DNA from: Pyronema omphalodes
Lineage: Eukaryota; Ascomycota; Pezizomycetes; Pezizales; Pyronemataceae
Assembly (NCBI GenBank): GCA_024516155.1
Contig: JAJJXM010000040.1
Location: 1-64,000, forward strand
Direction: 5' to 3'
Length of the DNA stretch: 64,000 bases
Shown here: positions 43,737-55,683 of the stretch, piece by piece
Position numbering within the stretch: the first letter of the stretch is position 1
Layout of the letters: each line of letters opens with the position of its first letter
Translations under genes and position numbers: made by a program
Notes under the pieces: model-generated
What the model was told of the DNA's origin: nothing
Database searches by the model: none
What the model saw: only the letters and a program-made list of their open reading frames with translations

Positions 43737-45105
43737 ATGGCAACCCCAGACGCCTACTACGCCGAGCTCGCGGCCAAGAAACGAGCAGAAGCCCAAGCCC
43801 AAGCCCAACAGTCCGTAACCCCACCTTACGGCGGGCAGCAGTCGCTTTCTCCGGCGCCGTATGGACAGCCCGGGAGATCTCCTTCGCCCGCGCCTGTGTA
43901 CGGCGGTAACGGGGGATCCGGAGGATATGGTGGGGGATACCCAGGAAACAACGGTGGAGGGTATCCAGGATATGGCGCCGGCGCACAAGGTGGATATGGT
44001 GGTAACGGAGGCTATGGACAACAGCCATACGCCCCTTCGCCGCCGATGTATCAATCTCCGCAGTTCTCTGCGTCGCCGGTCTATTCTCCGCAAGGGGGGA
44101 TGGAGCGTGGGATGGGATATGAAAGGCCACCGTTGACTGCTGAGGAGGTATGTTTTGCTGTGTACTTTATGCGCCCCTCTATCCTACAAAGGCGCAAGTC
44201 ATATTGGCCGTAGTAGTTCCTCGCAGCGAGTGTATATATCGAGTTGTTGCTAATAATCCCTATAGTACGTCAACCAGTCGCCCCACCTCCAACAGCAAGC
44301 TGCGCACCGCCGTGGCGAAGCGTCCGAATACCTATCCTCTGCTGATGGCTCCGTTGCGGGATACACACCCACGACCTCCACTAGCGGCTTCAGCTACCCT
44401 GGCGAAGATGACCGTCAACTTGGCTACTACGGGGGCCCCGGATATCCTGAGCACGATGGTGGCGTTCCACTTGGTCCTGATGGTCCGGCAGGAGAGAGAG
44501 GGCTCGCGGCTACTCTAGTAGGAGCAGCTGGAGGCGCCTACTTGGGCAAGCAAGCTGGGCATGGAATTATTGGAGCACTAACTGGTGCGGTGGCTGCAAA
44601 CGTTATTGAGCATAAGTTGAAGAAGAAGAAAGAGAAGAAGAGTAGCTCAGGGGATAAAGAGAAAAAGAAGAAGAAGAAGGAAAAGAAAGAGAAGGGAGAT
44701 GATTATCATCACCATAGCCACGGGGAGAAGAAAGATAAGAAAGATAAGAAGTACAAGGAAGACAAGAAGAGAAGAAAGGAAGAGAAGAGGAGACATAAAG
44801 AACGGGAATTGGCGCCGCCGGTTTATGTTCATGGACACTCCTATTCCACAGGAGGAGGAAGTACTTTCTCTAGTCTCCACACACCCAGTGTCATTTACAG
44901 CGATGACGAAAGATCGGTTTATAGCTCGTCAAGGGGTCATAGGGAATTCAGGGAGGGACATAAGCACCGTCATAGGAGCGCAAAGGGTCATGAGAAGAGA
45001 TATAGAAAGCGAAGCTCGAGTTCCAGCTCTAGCTCCAGCAGTTCGAGCAGCAGCTCTAGCTCGTCTAGCTCTTCGGACTCGAGCTCAAGCTCGGACTCCG
45101 ATTAG
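43737..45105 (+). CDS. glycine-zipper protein with Lys- and Ser-rich tail
   Basis: Two exons are proposed: 43737-44147 and 44266-45105, giving 416 residues. The intron has a GTATGT donor, a GCTAATAATC branch region and a TATAG acceptor, with phase 0. The N-terminal half is Gly/Tyr/Pro/Gln-rich (repeats like GGYGG and GGYPG), typical of a low-complexity, condensate-prone region. Residues about 210-245 (GLAATLVGAAGGAYLGKQAG, then HGIIGALTGAVAANVIEHKL) form a glycine-zipper segment with regular small residues, able to pack in or on membranes. The tail has a long Lys-rich region (KKKKEKK blocks, many DKK/EKK), a SSLHTPSVIYSDDERS segment and a run of about 25 Ser/Asp at the end. Similar fungal glycine-zipper proteins are common but not functionally defined. 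The Ser run is a natural target for CK2-like kinases; that is inference. Confidence 0.8.
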
Positions 45106-46804
45106 GTGCGATATGAAGGAAGAAATGACCTGGAAACTGGAGAACTTGTCAGTTGGTCGGTATGGTATGAAGGGAGTTTGGAGTCGATGCATTTCTTTTG
45201 TTTATGGCACATGCGAAACGTGCAGAACTTCGGAGCGAACTTGGTTTTTTTGTATGAAGTAACGGTATCATGATGATGTTTGATGATTTGATTGTAATAG
45301 CGAGTTTAACGACGTTTTAACAATGTTTTGATATTCCTGCTGTGGCTATCCGTGTCGTTCATCCGAAGTCTGAGAAATTGTTCATACCCGACGCTGATGG
45401 GGTTTTGCGTGCAGATGTTGGTGTCCATATTCGTCTAAAGGTTGTCTATACTATTGATACGAGTGCAGAACACATGAAGTGCCTGCTGTTATATAGATAA
45501 GTATATCTAGAAATTTTTGTCCTGAACCCATATTAGCATTCGGCCCCACCCAGTTATCACACTCACGTCATACAATACGAGTGATATCGCGCCCAACGTT
45601 TCCCAATTTTAACACCAGGAAACATATCCTTTAGCCAGGTATAAATTCTTCCACGGTTCAACCCGGCTCAAATCTCGGAGCGTATGCCACACGATCTCGG
45701 ATTTCGCTCAAAAACGAGTGATGGCTCCTGAAGTTTGGTGCCTCTCATCCTTCACATGGTTCCTAAGGTTCCCTAAACGTCGTCATATCCCATGTCATAC
45801 CTTTTCTGTGTGGTTGCACAAGATCTCACAACTCGAAACCTGTTATCTTCTTCAGCATATCTCCCGTAACCAGATATTGCATCTACACAATCTAGAGATA
45901 CAGCGAGATTAGAATCTCGAGGGGGATAAATATGTTACCACACTCTTACGCCTGGAAATTCCTATTCAGAGACAAACACGAGTATAAAACGCAGGTGCGT
46001 GGAAAGGTGACGACTGGGATCCCCAGGCTCTGGGTTATGGAGGTATATTACACAACCTATTACCGGCTGTGGATAACCTTTTCTGCGATGAGTATGCGAG
46101 ATGGGTTGGCATGTGTTATGTGACACTTATGTGCCTATCATTCCAGACCTGTTATTGCATACATATTTATCCATATTCCGGCCTCTAAGAGGGCTTCTAG
46201 AAGAACTGGATATTCTGGATATTCCGTACCCCTGGACTGGATAGGCAACAGCTTCCTGGGGATCTTCTGGGTGCAGCCGGGTCCAATCGTTTTCCGGCGA
46301 TCCAGGGCGGCAAACGAAAGCTGGATGTAAAACTGTTGTACGGGCTGAAGGATAAGAGACAAGCGCCTTGAAAATTATGGGGCTTACATACCAAGTTCAG
46401 ATGCTGTTGCGAGCAAGTTATGAATCGACCTGTCTTCGGAATTGTTCATACCATCGTTTCGTTAAGTAATTGGCGGACCGAAAGTTGTAGTAGTTTATTC
46501 GAAACTCGTACTCCGTCCCCACAACGTTCAAGCAAACTAGGTGAGCTAGACAACTATTTGTTCATCTGCGGTCCGATATTCGTGTCGAAGCTTGTATGGG
46601 TACGAAGAAGAGCACACGACTGCGCGGCCATCTTACAACGAGCGACAATGGGCCAAGCTGTTTAGACGCTTCGTTGAAATGCATAAAACGCCTATTAAGC
46701 TGTGGCTGGTTGTGGTATGGTATGGTACATATGCGTAGTGTTGCAGTTCTAAACCATTAAATCGTGCTGGAATCGCCGGAGAACGTTAGAGGATCGGTCA
46801 TCGT

Positions 46805-47100
46805 GAAATTTCGGGGCATCTCTCTGGCACGTCAGTTGCAACCCTGCGTCTCATGGGGTTATGTATTAGAAACTGTCGAATGGCGGTAGAATTGATCGTC
46901 CAATACTTTACATAGCAGGAACCCGTTTGATCCTTCCGATCTCCCCGAACTGATTTCGGGGCATCTCTTTGGCACGTCAGACCCTGTGTGGCGTGATACA
47001 GGAACCGTCAGGCGGTAGAGTTGATCATCAAACCGTGATCCGTTTGATTATTTGAATTCTCTAAGTTGTGAGGCATTTCTTTGGCAAGCCGGTGTTGAGT
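46805..47100. repeat. 120-150-bp tandem repeat, three diverging copies
   Basis: Copies start near 46809, 46956 and 47070 with GGCATYTCTYTGGCAMG. The first two go on through CAGGAACC/CAGGAACCGTC, GGCGGTAGARTTGATC and CCGTTTGAT; the third is partial. Confidence 0.75.
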
Positions 47101-50100
47101 TACTCGAAGCTTGAAGCTGTTGATCGTCCATTAGCAGAACATACAGTGAGCACATAGAAATTGGGACTAACCGTCAACCTGGGGCCGGTTGATCTATCTG
47201 AGCTCGGAAGCTTCCCGGTATCATACATATTCAACCGCTGTGTTGTAAAAGCCTCAATTGGTGTTAACTTGAGGTGCCGAGCTCGACAGCCTGGTGAGCA
47301 GCGAAGCAGCAACCCGAATGATGGAGACGGCACAGCTCTACCTCTCGGCGAACTTTACTATCCCGTCACTACCCGTCCCGCGTGAAACCACATCTATCTA
47401 ATCTCCGCCGCGGGTCAGTTCGGGTTCATACCCTTATCAAGATTCTGGATTCGCTGTGTCCACACACCATCGGGTAAACTGGGCACACCGTGACTGCGAG
47501 ATGGAGGTAGAGAACTTGGGTTTCGGTACTTGTAGAAGGGAGACGGAGAAGTTGCAATCGTCATAGAATCGAGGCCGTTAGCAGTGACATACAGTCGTGT
47601 AGCTCTAGACAGCTCGCCATAGCCACTTCGAGACCTAGCTCCTAATCCTAACATTTGAACACCGCAGCTCTGAGCTCACGAAATCACCATAATCATTCAG
47701 TGACTCGCTGAACTGATAGGCTGTAATTAATGAGCTTCAGCTTACGTGTATTTATGTGATTTACCTCATGAACCCTATTCATTACTGTGATGTTTACAAC
47801 TTGCTTCGCCTGCTTCGTCTTGCCGTATATGTACGTAAGATACTATGCTGACGTCTCACCGCGAACCCAACTCAACTCAACTCAACTCAACCGCATTGAC
47901 CCCTTACCTTACCTTACTTTACCTCACCACTCACGCACACGAATTGCTTGCTTTCCTGCGTGCTTTTCAGTCTTCTTCCAAAGTCTCGCACTTTCACTAG
48001 CACTTTGACCTTCACTTCCTTATCGATCGATGGCCGTTCAACGTTCACGATAAGTTAATCGATAACAACCACAACAACGCCACCTCCACAGAGCTAAAAT
48101 CGCACGTAAACGGCGCTTACATATATATAGCCAAAAATCCGGGGAATCCGGGGTGATGAAGGCTGAACGCTGAAGCCTGAAGCTACGGCTGCTACATACA
48201 CTAGTAAAAAAATGTAATTCCAACAACACACCCTGAATGATGAATTTTTCAACGGTTGTAGTTCTATTCGCATACATATTTCAACTGAAGCGTGCATTGA
48301 TGATACATATATGTTTTTTTTGCTATTCACGACGACAATAAGAGTTGGATATCGACAACACGCGCTGAGGCTTGAAGCATGTATTATTCCGCATATATAA
48401 TGCAAAGATAACAATAGAAACCTCTCTTTTTTTATGCGCCCTGTATGTACATACCTTGTTCTTACGGTTTTGGGGGTGTGGGAGAAAATCTTCCTATTCG
48501 TTGTATATGTACATATGTACCAATGTAACATCGATTTGGATATACCTTACCTTACCATACGTCCGCGGATGGGAGGGGTTTGAAACATACATACACCGCA
48601 GCATACAGCACATACTGTACATACATACATAGAACATAGCCGGTACATACATAGAATTTTTTTTTTTAACTAGGGAGCAGAAGAAGGTTCCTGCATCAGA
48701 TTTGAGATTTGAGATTCGAGATTTGAGATTTCATTACGGCTGTGCCTCCCTATCCATGTATGTGTGTATGTATGTATGTGGGTGTGTAATGTTTTGCCAC
48801 TTTGGCTTCCAGAAGAAACAAGGGGTTGCATAGGGAACATAGAGGAAGGAGGGGAAAAGTATGGATAAGGGAAAGAGAAAGGAGGGTATAGAGAGGTTGT
48901 TTTATGGTTATGGGTACGGTTGATATGGTGTAATACACACAACGACACGGAAAAAAATCTTTGTTGAGGATAGGGACGCGAAAGATGAAGCTAGAGCAAA
49001 GATTTAAACCTGCTGGATGAGAAATAAATCTCTGATGGACCTTACTTACTAGAAGACGAGGAGTTCGCCACAGTAGTGATAATGAATTAGAGGCTTCATG
49101 TTGTCTTTTTGAACTTGCCAGCTATGTCATAACTCTTCGACTGGGCTGATGAGAGGTTCTATGGTTTCTTTGTTTCTTCTAGAATCCTGCGTTTTTAGGG
49201 ATTTGCAATGGTTTGCCACACACAGAAACTTTGGGTAACTGCTCTTTACGGAAATTCTGGAAAATCGGGAACACCTGAGGTGCTTGAAATCAAAAAGAAC
49301 TTCACCTTTCACGGACAAGCTTAAGAAATTTTCAAGCCCTCCGTAGAGGTGGCTCATCGCAGTGGCGGTGGAGAAGGTGTAGTCTTCCCCAACTAGAGAA
49401 ACCTCTAACCTCCTCCTCTGAGCCCGGGGGTCGTTTGGAGAAAGATGAAGGACCCAAGAGGTAAGGTCTCTCTGTAGAGACAGGACAAGGTACCAGTGGA
49501 ATCTGGGGCAACCCCCGGGCTCCCCGGGTTCAAAATTTTCCCCGGAGTTTTTTTTCCCTCTTGGGAACAAATCTCTAGAGTCCTCTAACTCTGCTGGATC
49601 TCCGCTCCCTGCTGGTTCGGGCGCTGTTGAGCGAACGAAGGTAACGTGGTGTTTTCCGGGTCGCGTCACGCTGTGTTTACGCCTGCTGCTGGCTGGATGC
49701 TACAAGCTAAAAAAAATCCTCTAACAGCCCTGTGGACCTGTGGAGAACCGCTAGATGGCTCCCTGATGGCTTTATCGCTGTGCTTTATCGGTTCGTCGGA
49801 GTGCGTTCGTTCTTCGGGGGGTTGGAGATGGACCCGTTGAGACTCGAAAAAGTTTGCCCCCCGGACACTTGTGATCTCGGCCTCGGAGTTGATGTCGACT
49901 CATGCTGAGCACCCGATACTTGTGACAAGATTTCAGGGAAAAAATGGAAAATTCGCTTGCTACAGATTTACAAGCCCTTTGCCGTAAAGCGATCCGTTGA
50001 GACTTGTTTGGTGGATGAAGCGGCCCTGTATGTGTACGAGAACTCTGAAAAGTGGACTTCGTTCGCCTCAGCTTGAGACGAGCTGTAACTGGTCTTGATG

Positions 50101-50859
50101 GCTTAGGGGGTAGGCTCTCGACAGTCTTACAGGCTTTCTACAGGTCTTTTGATGATGTTCAACAGCGAGCTGCCGCCTCGTCAAGGCCTCCACTCTATCA
50201 TTCGAAAACTTTGTAGACCTTTCTTCAGGACCTTGCCAGAATATACAAACCGTGTGAAATCTATAAACCTTACCAGAATTACCTTTCCAAAGTATCACAG
50301 GGCGTGTCTCCCAATTTCCTCATGAAAGGCTACAATATCTCGGAATCCAGGCTGCAGCCACATGGTTGGTTCCCAGTCCGCTTTCCCCCCCCGTCGTCTC
50401 TTTCCCTTTCCCCCTCGCGCGGCAACCGATTTTCCTCACCAATGGCCACCACCACGCCTCCACAACAATTCCCGAAATAGCCGTAGATCAGCGAGTGGTG
50501 TGTGTGGTGTATGTGTGGTGTGTGAGTGAGATTGTTGGACGAAATTGATTGGATCCCCGCATAACATGCACAGGCACAGAGATGCTGTCGATACTTTTTT
50601 TTTTTTTTTTGATTTTCTGGCAACCATAAGTTACCGTGCTGCGGCTGTTCGCTGTTGCAAAGTGGCAGGGCTGTATCCACAAATGGACTAGTCCCAAAAT
50701 CCCACTGAGCATGCCTGGATCACGGTGATGGGTGTGCCACAACAAATTTTTTGAGTGTTCCGTCAACACAAATTCGCCCACAAAAAAAAATCAATTGTCA
50801 GCATCCGCAACGGAAAAAGGAGTGAAAACCGTTCGCCTGGTAGCAACCTTGACCCTTTT

Positions 50860-51105
50860 TCCGTAGGTATTTAGTTCGTCTGTCCCCTTCTTTCCTCGCT
50901 CTCTCTTTCGACTTTCATCCTTCCCTCATTCTTTCCTTGCAGCGCTAAAACTGACCGTCCTTACATACATCGGGCGCAATCAGAGTTTTTCCTCGCTAGA
51001 CTGCTTTCAACTTTACGCCCTAATAACGACCCCGCCACCACCTCCCCCCCACCTTATATAGATCTAATCACCTCGTCTCTCTTTCAGACGAACTTCTCCT
51101 CCACA
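50860..51105 (+). promoter_or_regulatory. eEF3 promoter/leader: CT-rich block, possible 5' UTR intron
   Basis: A pyrimidine-rich block (50880-50940) precedes the gene, a feature of highly expressed fungal genes. The leader ends with CTAATC ... CTCTCTTTCAG at 51062-51087, which looks like a branch site and acceptor; possible donors are GTAGGT (50863) or GTATTT (50867). Alternatively TTATATAG at 51053-51060 is a TATA box with a short leader. Transcript data would decide. Confidence 0.4.
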
Positions 51106-54100
51106 ATGGCACCCGCAGTTGACAACATGACCGCCGCCGCTTCGGAAAACACCAAGTCCGTCAAGGCGCTTGACGAGCTCCTCCAGAAGCTCACCATCTC
51201 CAAGAACAAGGAGGAGGCCACCTACGCCGCTGAGAACTTGGCTTCTTTCATCAACGGCCCCATTGATGCTGCCGTTCCCACCCAGTAAGTGTTCTACGCG
51301 TTCTAACATCTTCAAAAAGGGAAAAATCTAACGGGCTTTCTACAGGACTGTTGAGGGAATCAAGAAGCAGCTCTCCAACAAGAAGGATGCCGTCGCTCGT
51401 GAGAACGCTTGCGTTGCCGTCGCCACCGTCTGTGGAAAGGGTCTCGCTCCCGGTGTTGAGCCTTACATCGTCTCTATCCTCCCTGCTCTTCTCACCGCTG
51501 TTGGAGACAAGATGACTTCCGTCAAGAACGCTGCCGAGGAGGCCGTTCTCAAGGTCATCTCCGCCATCAACCCCAACGCCATCAAGTCCGTCCTTCCTGC
51601 CCTTACCGAGTCTATTCTCAACGCCCCCAAGTGGCCCGAGAAGATGACCGCCTTGAAGGCCCTCGACCTCCTCGTCCAGATCGCTCCCTCCCAGACTGCC
51701 ATCCGTCTTCCCGAGTTGATCCCTACTGTCTCTGGAGCCATGTGGGACACCAAGCCCGATGTCAAGAAGGCTGCCCGTTCCACCATGGAGAACCTCTGTG
51801 GACTTATCGCCAACAACGATATCAACCGTTTCATTCCCCAGTTGATTGCTTGTATCGCTAAGCCCGAGAACGTCCCCGAGACCGTCCACTTGCTCGGAGC
51901 CACCGTTTTCGTCGAGAACGTTCTTGCCCCCACCCTCTCCATCATGGTTCCCCTTTTGGAGCGTGGTTTGGCCGACCGTGACACCGTCATCAAGCGTAAG
52001 TCTGCTGTCATTATTGACAACATGTGCAAGCTTGTCGAGGACCCCCAGATCGTTGCTCCTTTCTTGTCCAAGCTCATGCCCGGACTCGAGAAGAACTTCG
52101 AGAACATGGCCGACCCTGAGGCTCGTGGAAAGACCCGCCAGGCTCTTGACACCTTGATCCGTGTCGGAAACGTCCAGAACGGAGTCATCCCTGAGATCAT
52201 CACTGCCGGTGACCCAGAGACCATCCTCGCTACCCTCAAGAACATCCTTTCCTCCAAGAAGGACGTTGTTGCCAAGTACGAGACCGTCGCTGCCTACATT
52301 GCCGCCATCGCCGGATCCCTCGTCGACGAGAAGGAGGAGGCCGACCTTGTCTGGGTCCAGAACCTTGCCAAGTACTTCCAGGTTTTCCTTTCCGAGTCTG
52401 AGGCTCAGACTGCCGCCCAGGACCTCCGCAAGCGTGTCGCCGTCGGTGCCACCGCTGTTGAGGGAGATGCCGATGACGAGGAGGGAGAGGACCTTTGCAA
52501 CTGTACCTTCAACTTGGCGTACGGAGCTAAGATCTTGCTCAACCAGACCCACCTTCGTCTCAAGCGTGGACAGCGTTACGGTCTCTGTGGACCCAACGGA
52601 TCCGGAAAGTCCACCCTCATGCGTGCTATCAACAACGAGCAGGTCGAGGGTTTCCCCAAGAAGACTGAGGTCCGTACCGTCTTCGTCGAGCACGACCTTG
52701 ACGCCGCCGACACTGAGATGACTGTCGTTGGATGGTCCACTGCCAAGCTTAACGCCGCCGGTGTCGATGTCTCCGCCGAGGACGTCAAGCGCCAGCTTTT
52801 GGAGTTCAACTTCGCCCCCGAGATGATGGACGCTCCCATTACCTCCCTTTCCGGAGGATGGAAGATGAAGTTGGCTTTGGCCCGTGCTATGTTCGAGAAG
52901 CCCGATATCTTGTTGCTCGACGAGCCCACCAACCACATGGACCGTACCAACGTCAAGTGGCTCGAGAACTACTTGATCAACTCTCCTTGCACTTCCATCA
53001 TTGTCTCCCACGACTCTGGTTTCCTTGACAACGTCTGCCAGCACATTATCCACTACGAGCGCTTCAAGCTTAAGCGTTACCGTGGTAACCTCAAGGCCTT
53101 CACCGAGAAGGTTCCTTCTGCTCGCTCCTACTACGAGCTCGGTGCCTCCGAGCTTTCCTTCAAGTTCCCCGAGCCCGGTTTCCTTGAGGGAGTCAAGACC
53201 AAGGCCAAGGCCATTGTCCGTGTCTCCAACATGTCCTTCCGTTACCCTGGAGCTGCCAAGGACCAGTTGAAGAACATTACCTTCCAGTGCTCTCTCGGAT
53301 CCCGTATTGCCGTTATTGGACCCAACGGAGCCGGAAAGTCCACCTTGGTCAACGTCTTGACCGGAGAGTTGATCCCCACTTCCGGAGAGATCTACCAGCA
53401 CGAGAACATCCGTATCGCCTACATTAAGCAGCACGCTTTCGCCCACATCGATAACCACTTGGACTCCACTCCTTCCGAGTACATCCAGTGGCGTTTCCAG
53501 ACTGGTGAGGACCGTGAGACCATGGACCGTGCCAACACCAAGATCACCGAGGAGGATGAGCTTGGAATGAAGAAGATCTTCCGCATTGAGGGAACCCCCA
53601 GACGTGTTATCTCCATTCACGGACGTCGTAAGTTCAAGAACTCTTACGAGTACGAGTGTGCTTTCGAGCTTGGAACCGATGTTGGATTCAAGTCCGAGAA
53701 GTGGACTCTCATGTCCTCTGCCGACAACGCCTGGATTCCCCGTACCGAGCTTATCGCCACCCACGCCAAGCTCGTTGCTGAGGTCGATCGTCAGGAGTCT
53801 ATCAAGAACGGTCAGTTCCGTCCTTTGGTCCGTAAGGAGATTGAGCAGCACTGTGAGTTCTTCGGACTCGACGCTGAGCTTGTCTCTCACTCCCGCATGC
53901 GTGGTCTCTCCGGAGGACAGCGTGTCAAGGTCTGCTTGGCCGCTTCCACCTGGCAGCGTCCCCACTTGATCGTCCTTGACGAGCCTACCAACTACTTGGA
54001 CCGTGACTCTCTTGGAGCTTTGTCCAAGGCTCTTAAGGAGTTCGAGGGAGGAGTTATCATCATTACTCACTCTGAGGAGTTCACCAAGAACTTGACTGAG

Positions 54101-54346
54101 GAGGTCTGGTCCGTCTTGGACGGTCAGATGACTCCTTCCGGACACAACTGGGTCCAGGGTCAGGGATCTGGTCCCCGTCTCGAGGAGAAGGGTGACGAGG
54201 AGGACACCTTCGACGCCATGGGTAACAAGATCGAGAAGAAGGCCAAGGAGAAGAAGCTCTCTTCCGCTGAGCAGCGTAAGGCCCGTAAGGAGCGTATGGC
54301 TCGCAAGAAGCGTGGTGAGGATGTTGATGACTTGGACGACTTTTAA
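51106..54346 (+). CDS. tef3: translation elongation factor 3 (ABC-F ATPase)
   Basis: Two exons, 51106-51284 and 51346-54346, give 1059 residues (yeast eEF3 is 1044). The intron has a GTAAGT donor and a CTACAG acceptor, and splits a Gln codon. Order of domains: HEAT repeats (about 40-430), ABC1 with Walker [10 protein letters not shown] (about 474), signature [14 protein letters not shown] and Walker [14 protein letters not shown] (about 582); ABC2 with GPNGAGKST (about 718), a chromodomain-like insertion (about 770-890), [14 protein letters not shown] and [12 protein letters not shown] (about 935); then a Lys/Arg-rich C-terminus ([20 protein letters not shown]) for ribosome binding. eEF3 uses ATP to release E-site tRNA and assist late translocation; it acts in the cytosol. 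Strong codon bias fits very high expression. The bias also leaves a long antisense frame, which should be ignored. The second ATG at 51127 could be an alternative start. Confidence 0.97.
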
Positions 54347-55683
54347 GGGATGCAAAGTAGAGGGTGAAAACTAGAGCATAGATCGATGTATTTTCTCTTC
54401 TTCCTTTTGTTTCCTTTCTTGGGCTGGTTTATGTTGGGTTGGGTGTCTTTTTGTGGTTTCTTAATGCGCAATTTGTGCGTGAAAAATGGAGTTTTCTTTT
54501 TTCATGTTTGTTTGGGAACGGGATAATGGTTTACATACGAATAGATAAGGGGATATCTTCGTAGATACTTGCAGTGATTTTCCTTTATTTTTGACTTGTG
54601 AATTCTCGCGTGATATCAACTGAGGTGTGATTTTATTCGCTCAAATGTTTCCATCACGGACTTTAACTACTCCTTTCGACCAAAACCCGGACCACTTCCA
54701 CGGCCGCTCCGGACCTCACCGGTACTGTAAGTTCTTCCTATTTTTCCGCCCCGCTTCTGCCCCTACTCCCCCGCATATTGAAATTCCGATCTTTTTGCTA
54801 ATATGTAGTAGACTGTAATAGTAATTGCCAGTACATAGTAGTTACAATCTACCATTTCCTTCCTCGTTACTTCTCAACTCCGCATCGCTCGCGACCAATG
54901 ACGTCACCTCATCCCTTCTTCTCCCCCCTATTAACATCATCGCAACTTTGAGCGGCATATGCCTCCTTCCTTGCTTGCGGCAGACGCAGATATTGCAGAT
55001 ATCATCGGTGTGGAAAGGGGATGGGGATGCGATAATTTATCCGATTGCATCGTGTGGTTTAGTTTATATCTATCTGTGATATACTGTGTGTAGACATGAC
55101 ATGACATGGCGGGGTAGATGTTGCAGCTTCATGGGGGGGATGCTTCATGGGGGGGGGGAGGGTGGATGTTACAGCTTCATGGGGATGGGGTAGGTGCTGG
55201 ATGAATACGTAGGGAATGGAAAGTAAGTATGGCATGCATCACATCACCGATTCATACACCCACCCACCCACCCACCCACCCACACATTCTTGTATTACAC
55301 TCCGTTATGTCTATTTCTATGTTGCTTCTATGTTGCTGCTGGTAATAAACCTTTGCACCTTCGCACCTCGCACTTATTACCTCGCGGCTTGCAACTTGTG
55401 GCTGGGACTCTTGGACTTGGACTTTGAAGGATAGATTGCTAAGTACGATACGGAGGGAATAGAAATACTGTACGGGTATTGCGACGGTGGAGACGAAGAT
55501 ATAGGACGATACGGACGGTACGGGACGATACGACTAGACGGGTTGTAAGGATTACACGGGTTATAAGGACGATACGGGTTATAAGGATACGACTTACGGA
55601 TAGATATTCTTGCTGCTCCTCGCTTCGTTTCTGGATCATAGGTATTTCGGAGTATACGATAACTCGACTTGACTCAATTCACA
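54347..55683. other. spacer
   Basis: The first few hundred bases should be the eEF3 3' UTR. A CACC tandem repeat lies at 55259-55282 and TAYGGACGRTACGG-type repeats at 55490-55590. A G-rich patch is near 55130-55170. No gene was seen. Confidence 0.5.

Larger units (their letters stand above)
45106..51105. other. 6-kb spacer, no confident gene
   Basis: No frame longer than 180 codons was seen. The longest (49669-49127, minus) has no recognised domain, and its charged/aromatic composition does not look like a known family. The stretch holds a triple 120-150-bp repeat (46805-47100), AACTC repeats (about 47873-47890), TACATACA repeats (48600-48650) and T/A homopolymers. The part after about 50800 is CT-rich and belongs to the eEF3 promoter and leader. 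Confidence 0.45.

Noticed and set aside
49127..49669. 180-codon minus-strand frame
   Set aside because: Composition is protein-like in parts, but no domain was recognised and no start context or neighbouring exons could be found; left as undecided spacer.
51251..54355. 1034-codon open frame antisense to eEF3
   Set aside because: It mirrors the strongly biased codons of eEF3, which rarely uses the triplets that read as stops on the other strand. Its Leu/Val/Gly/Ser-rich translation has no domain.
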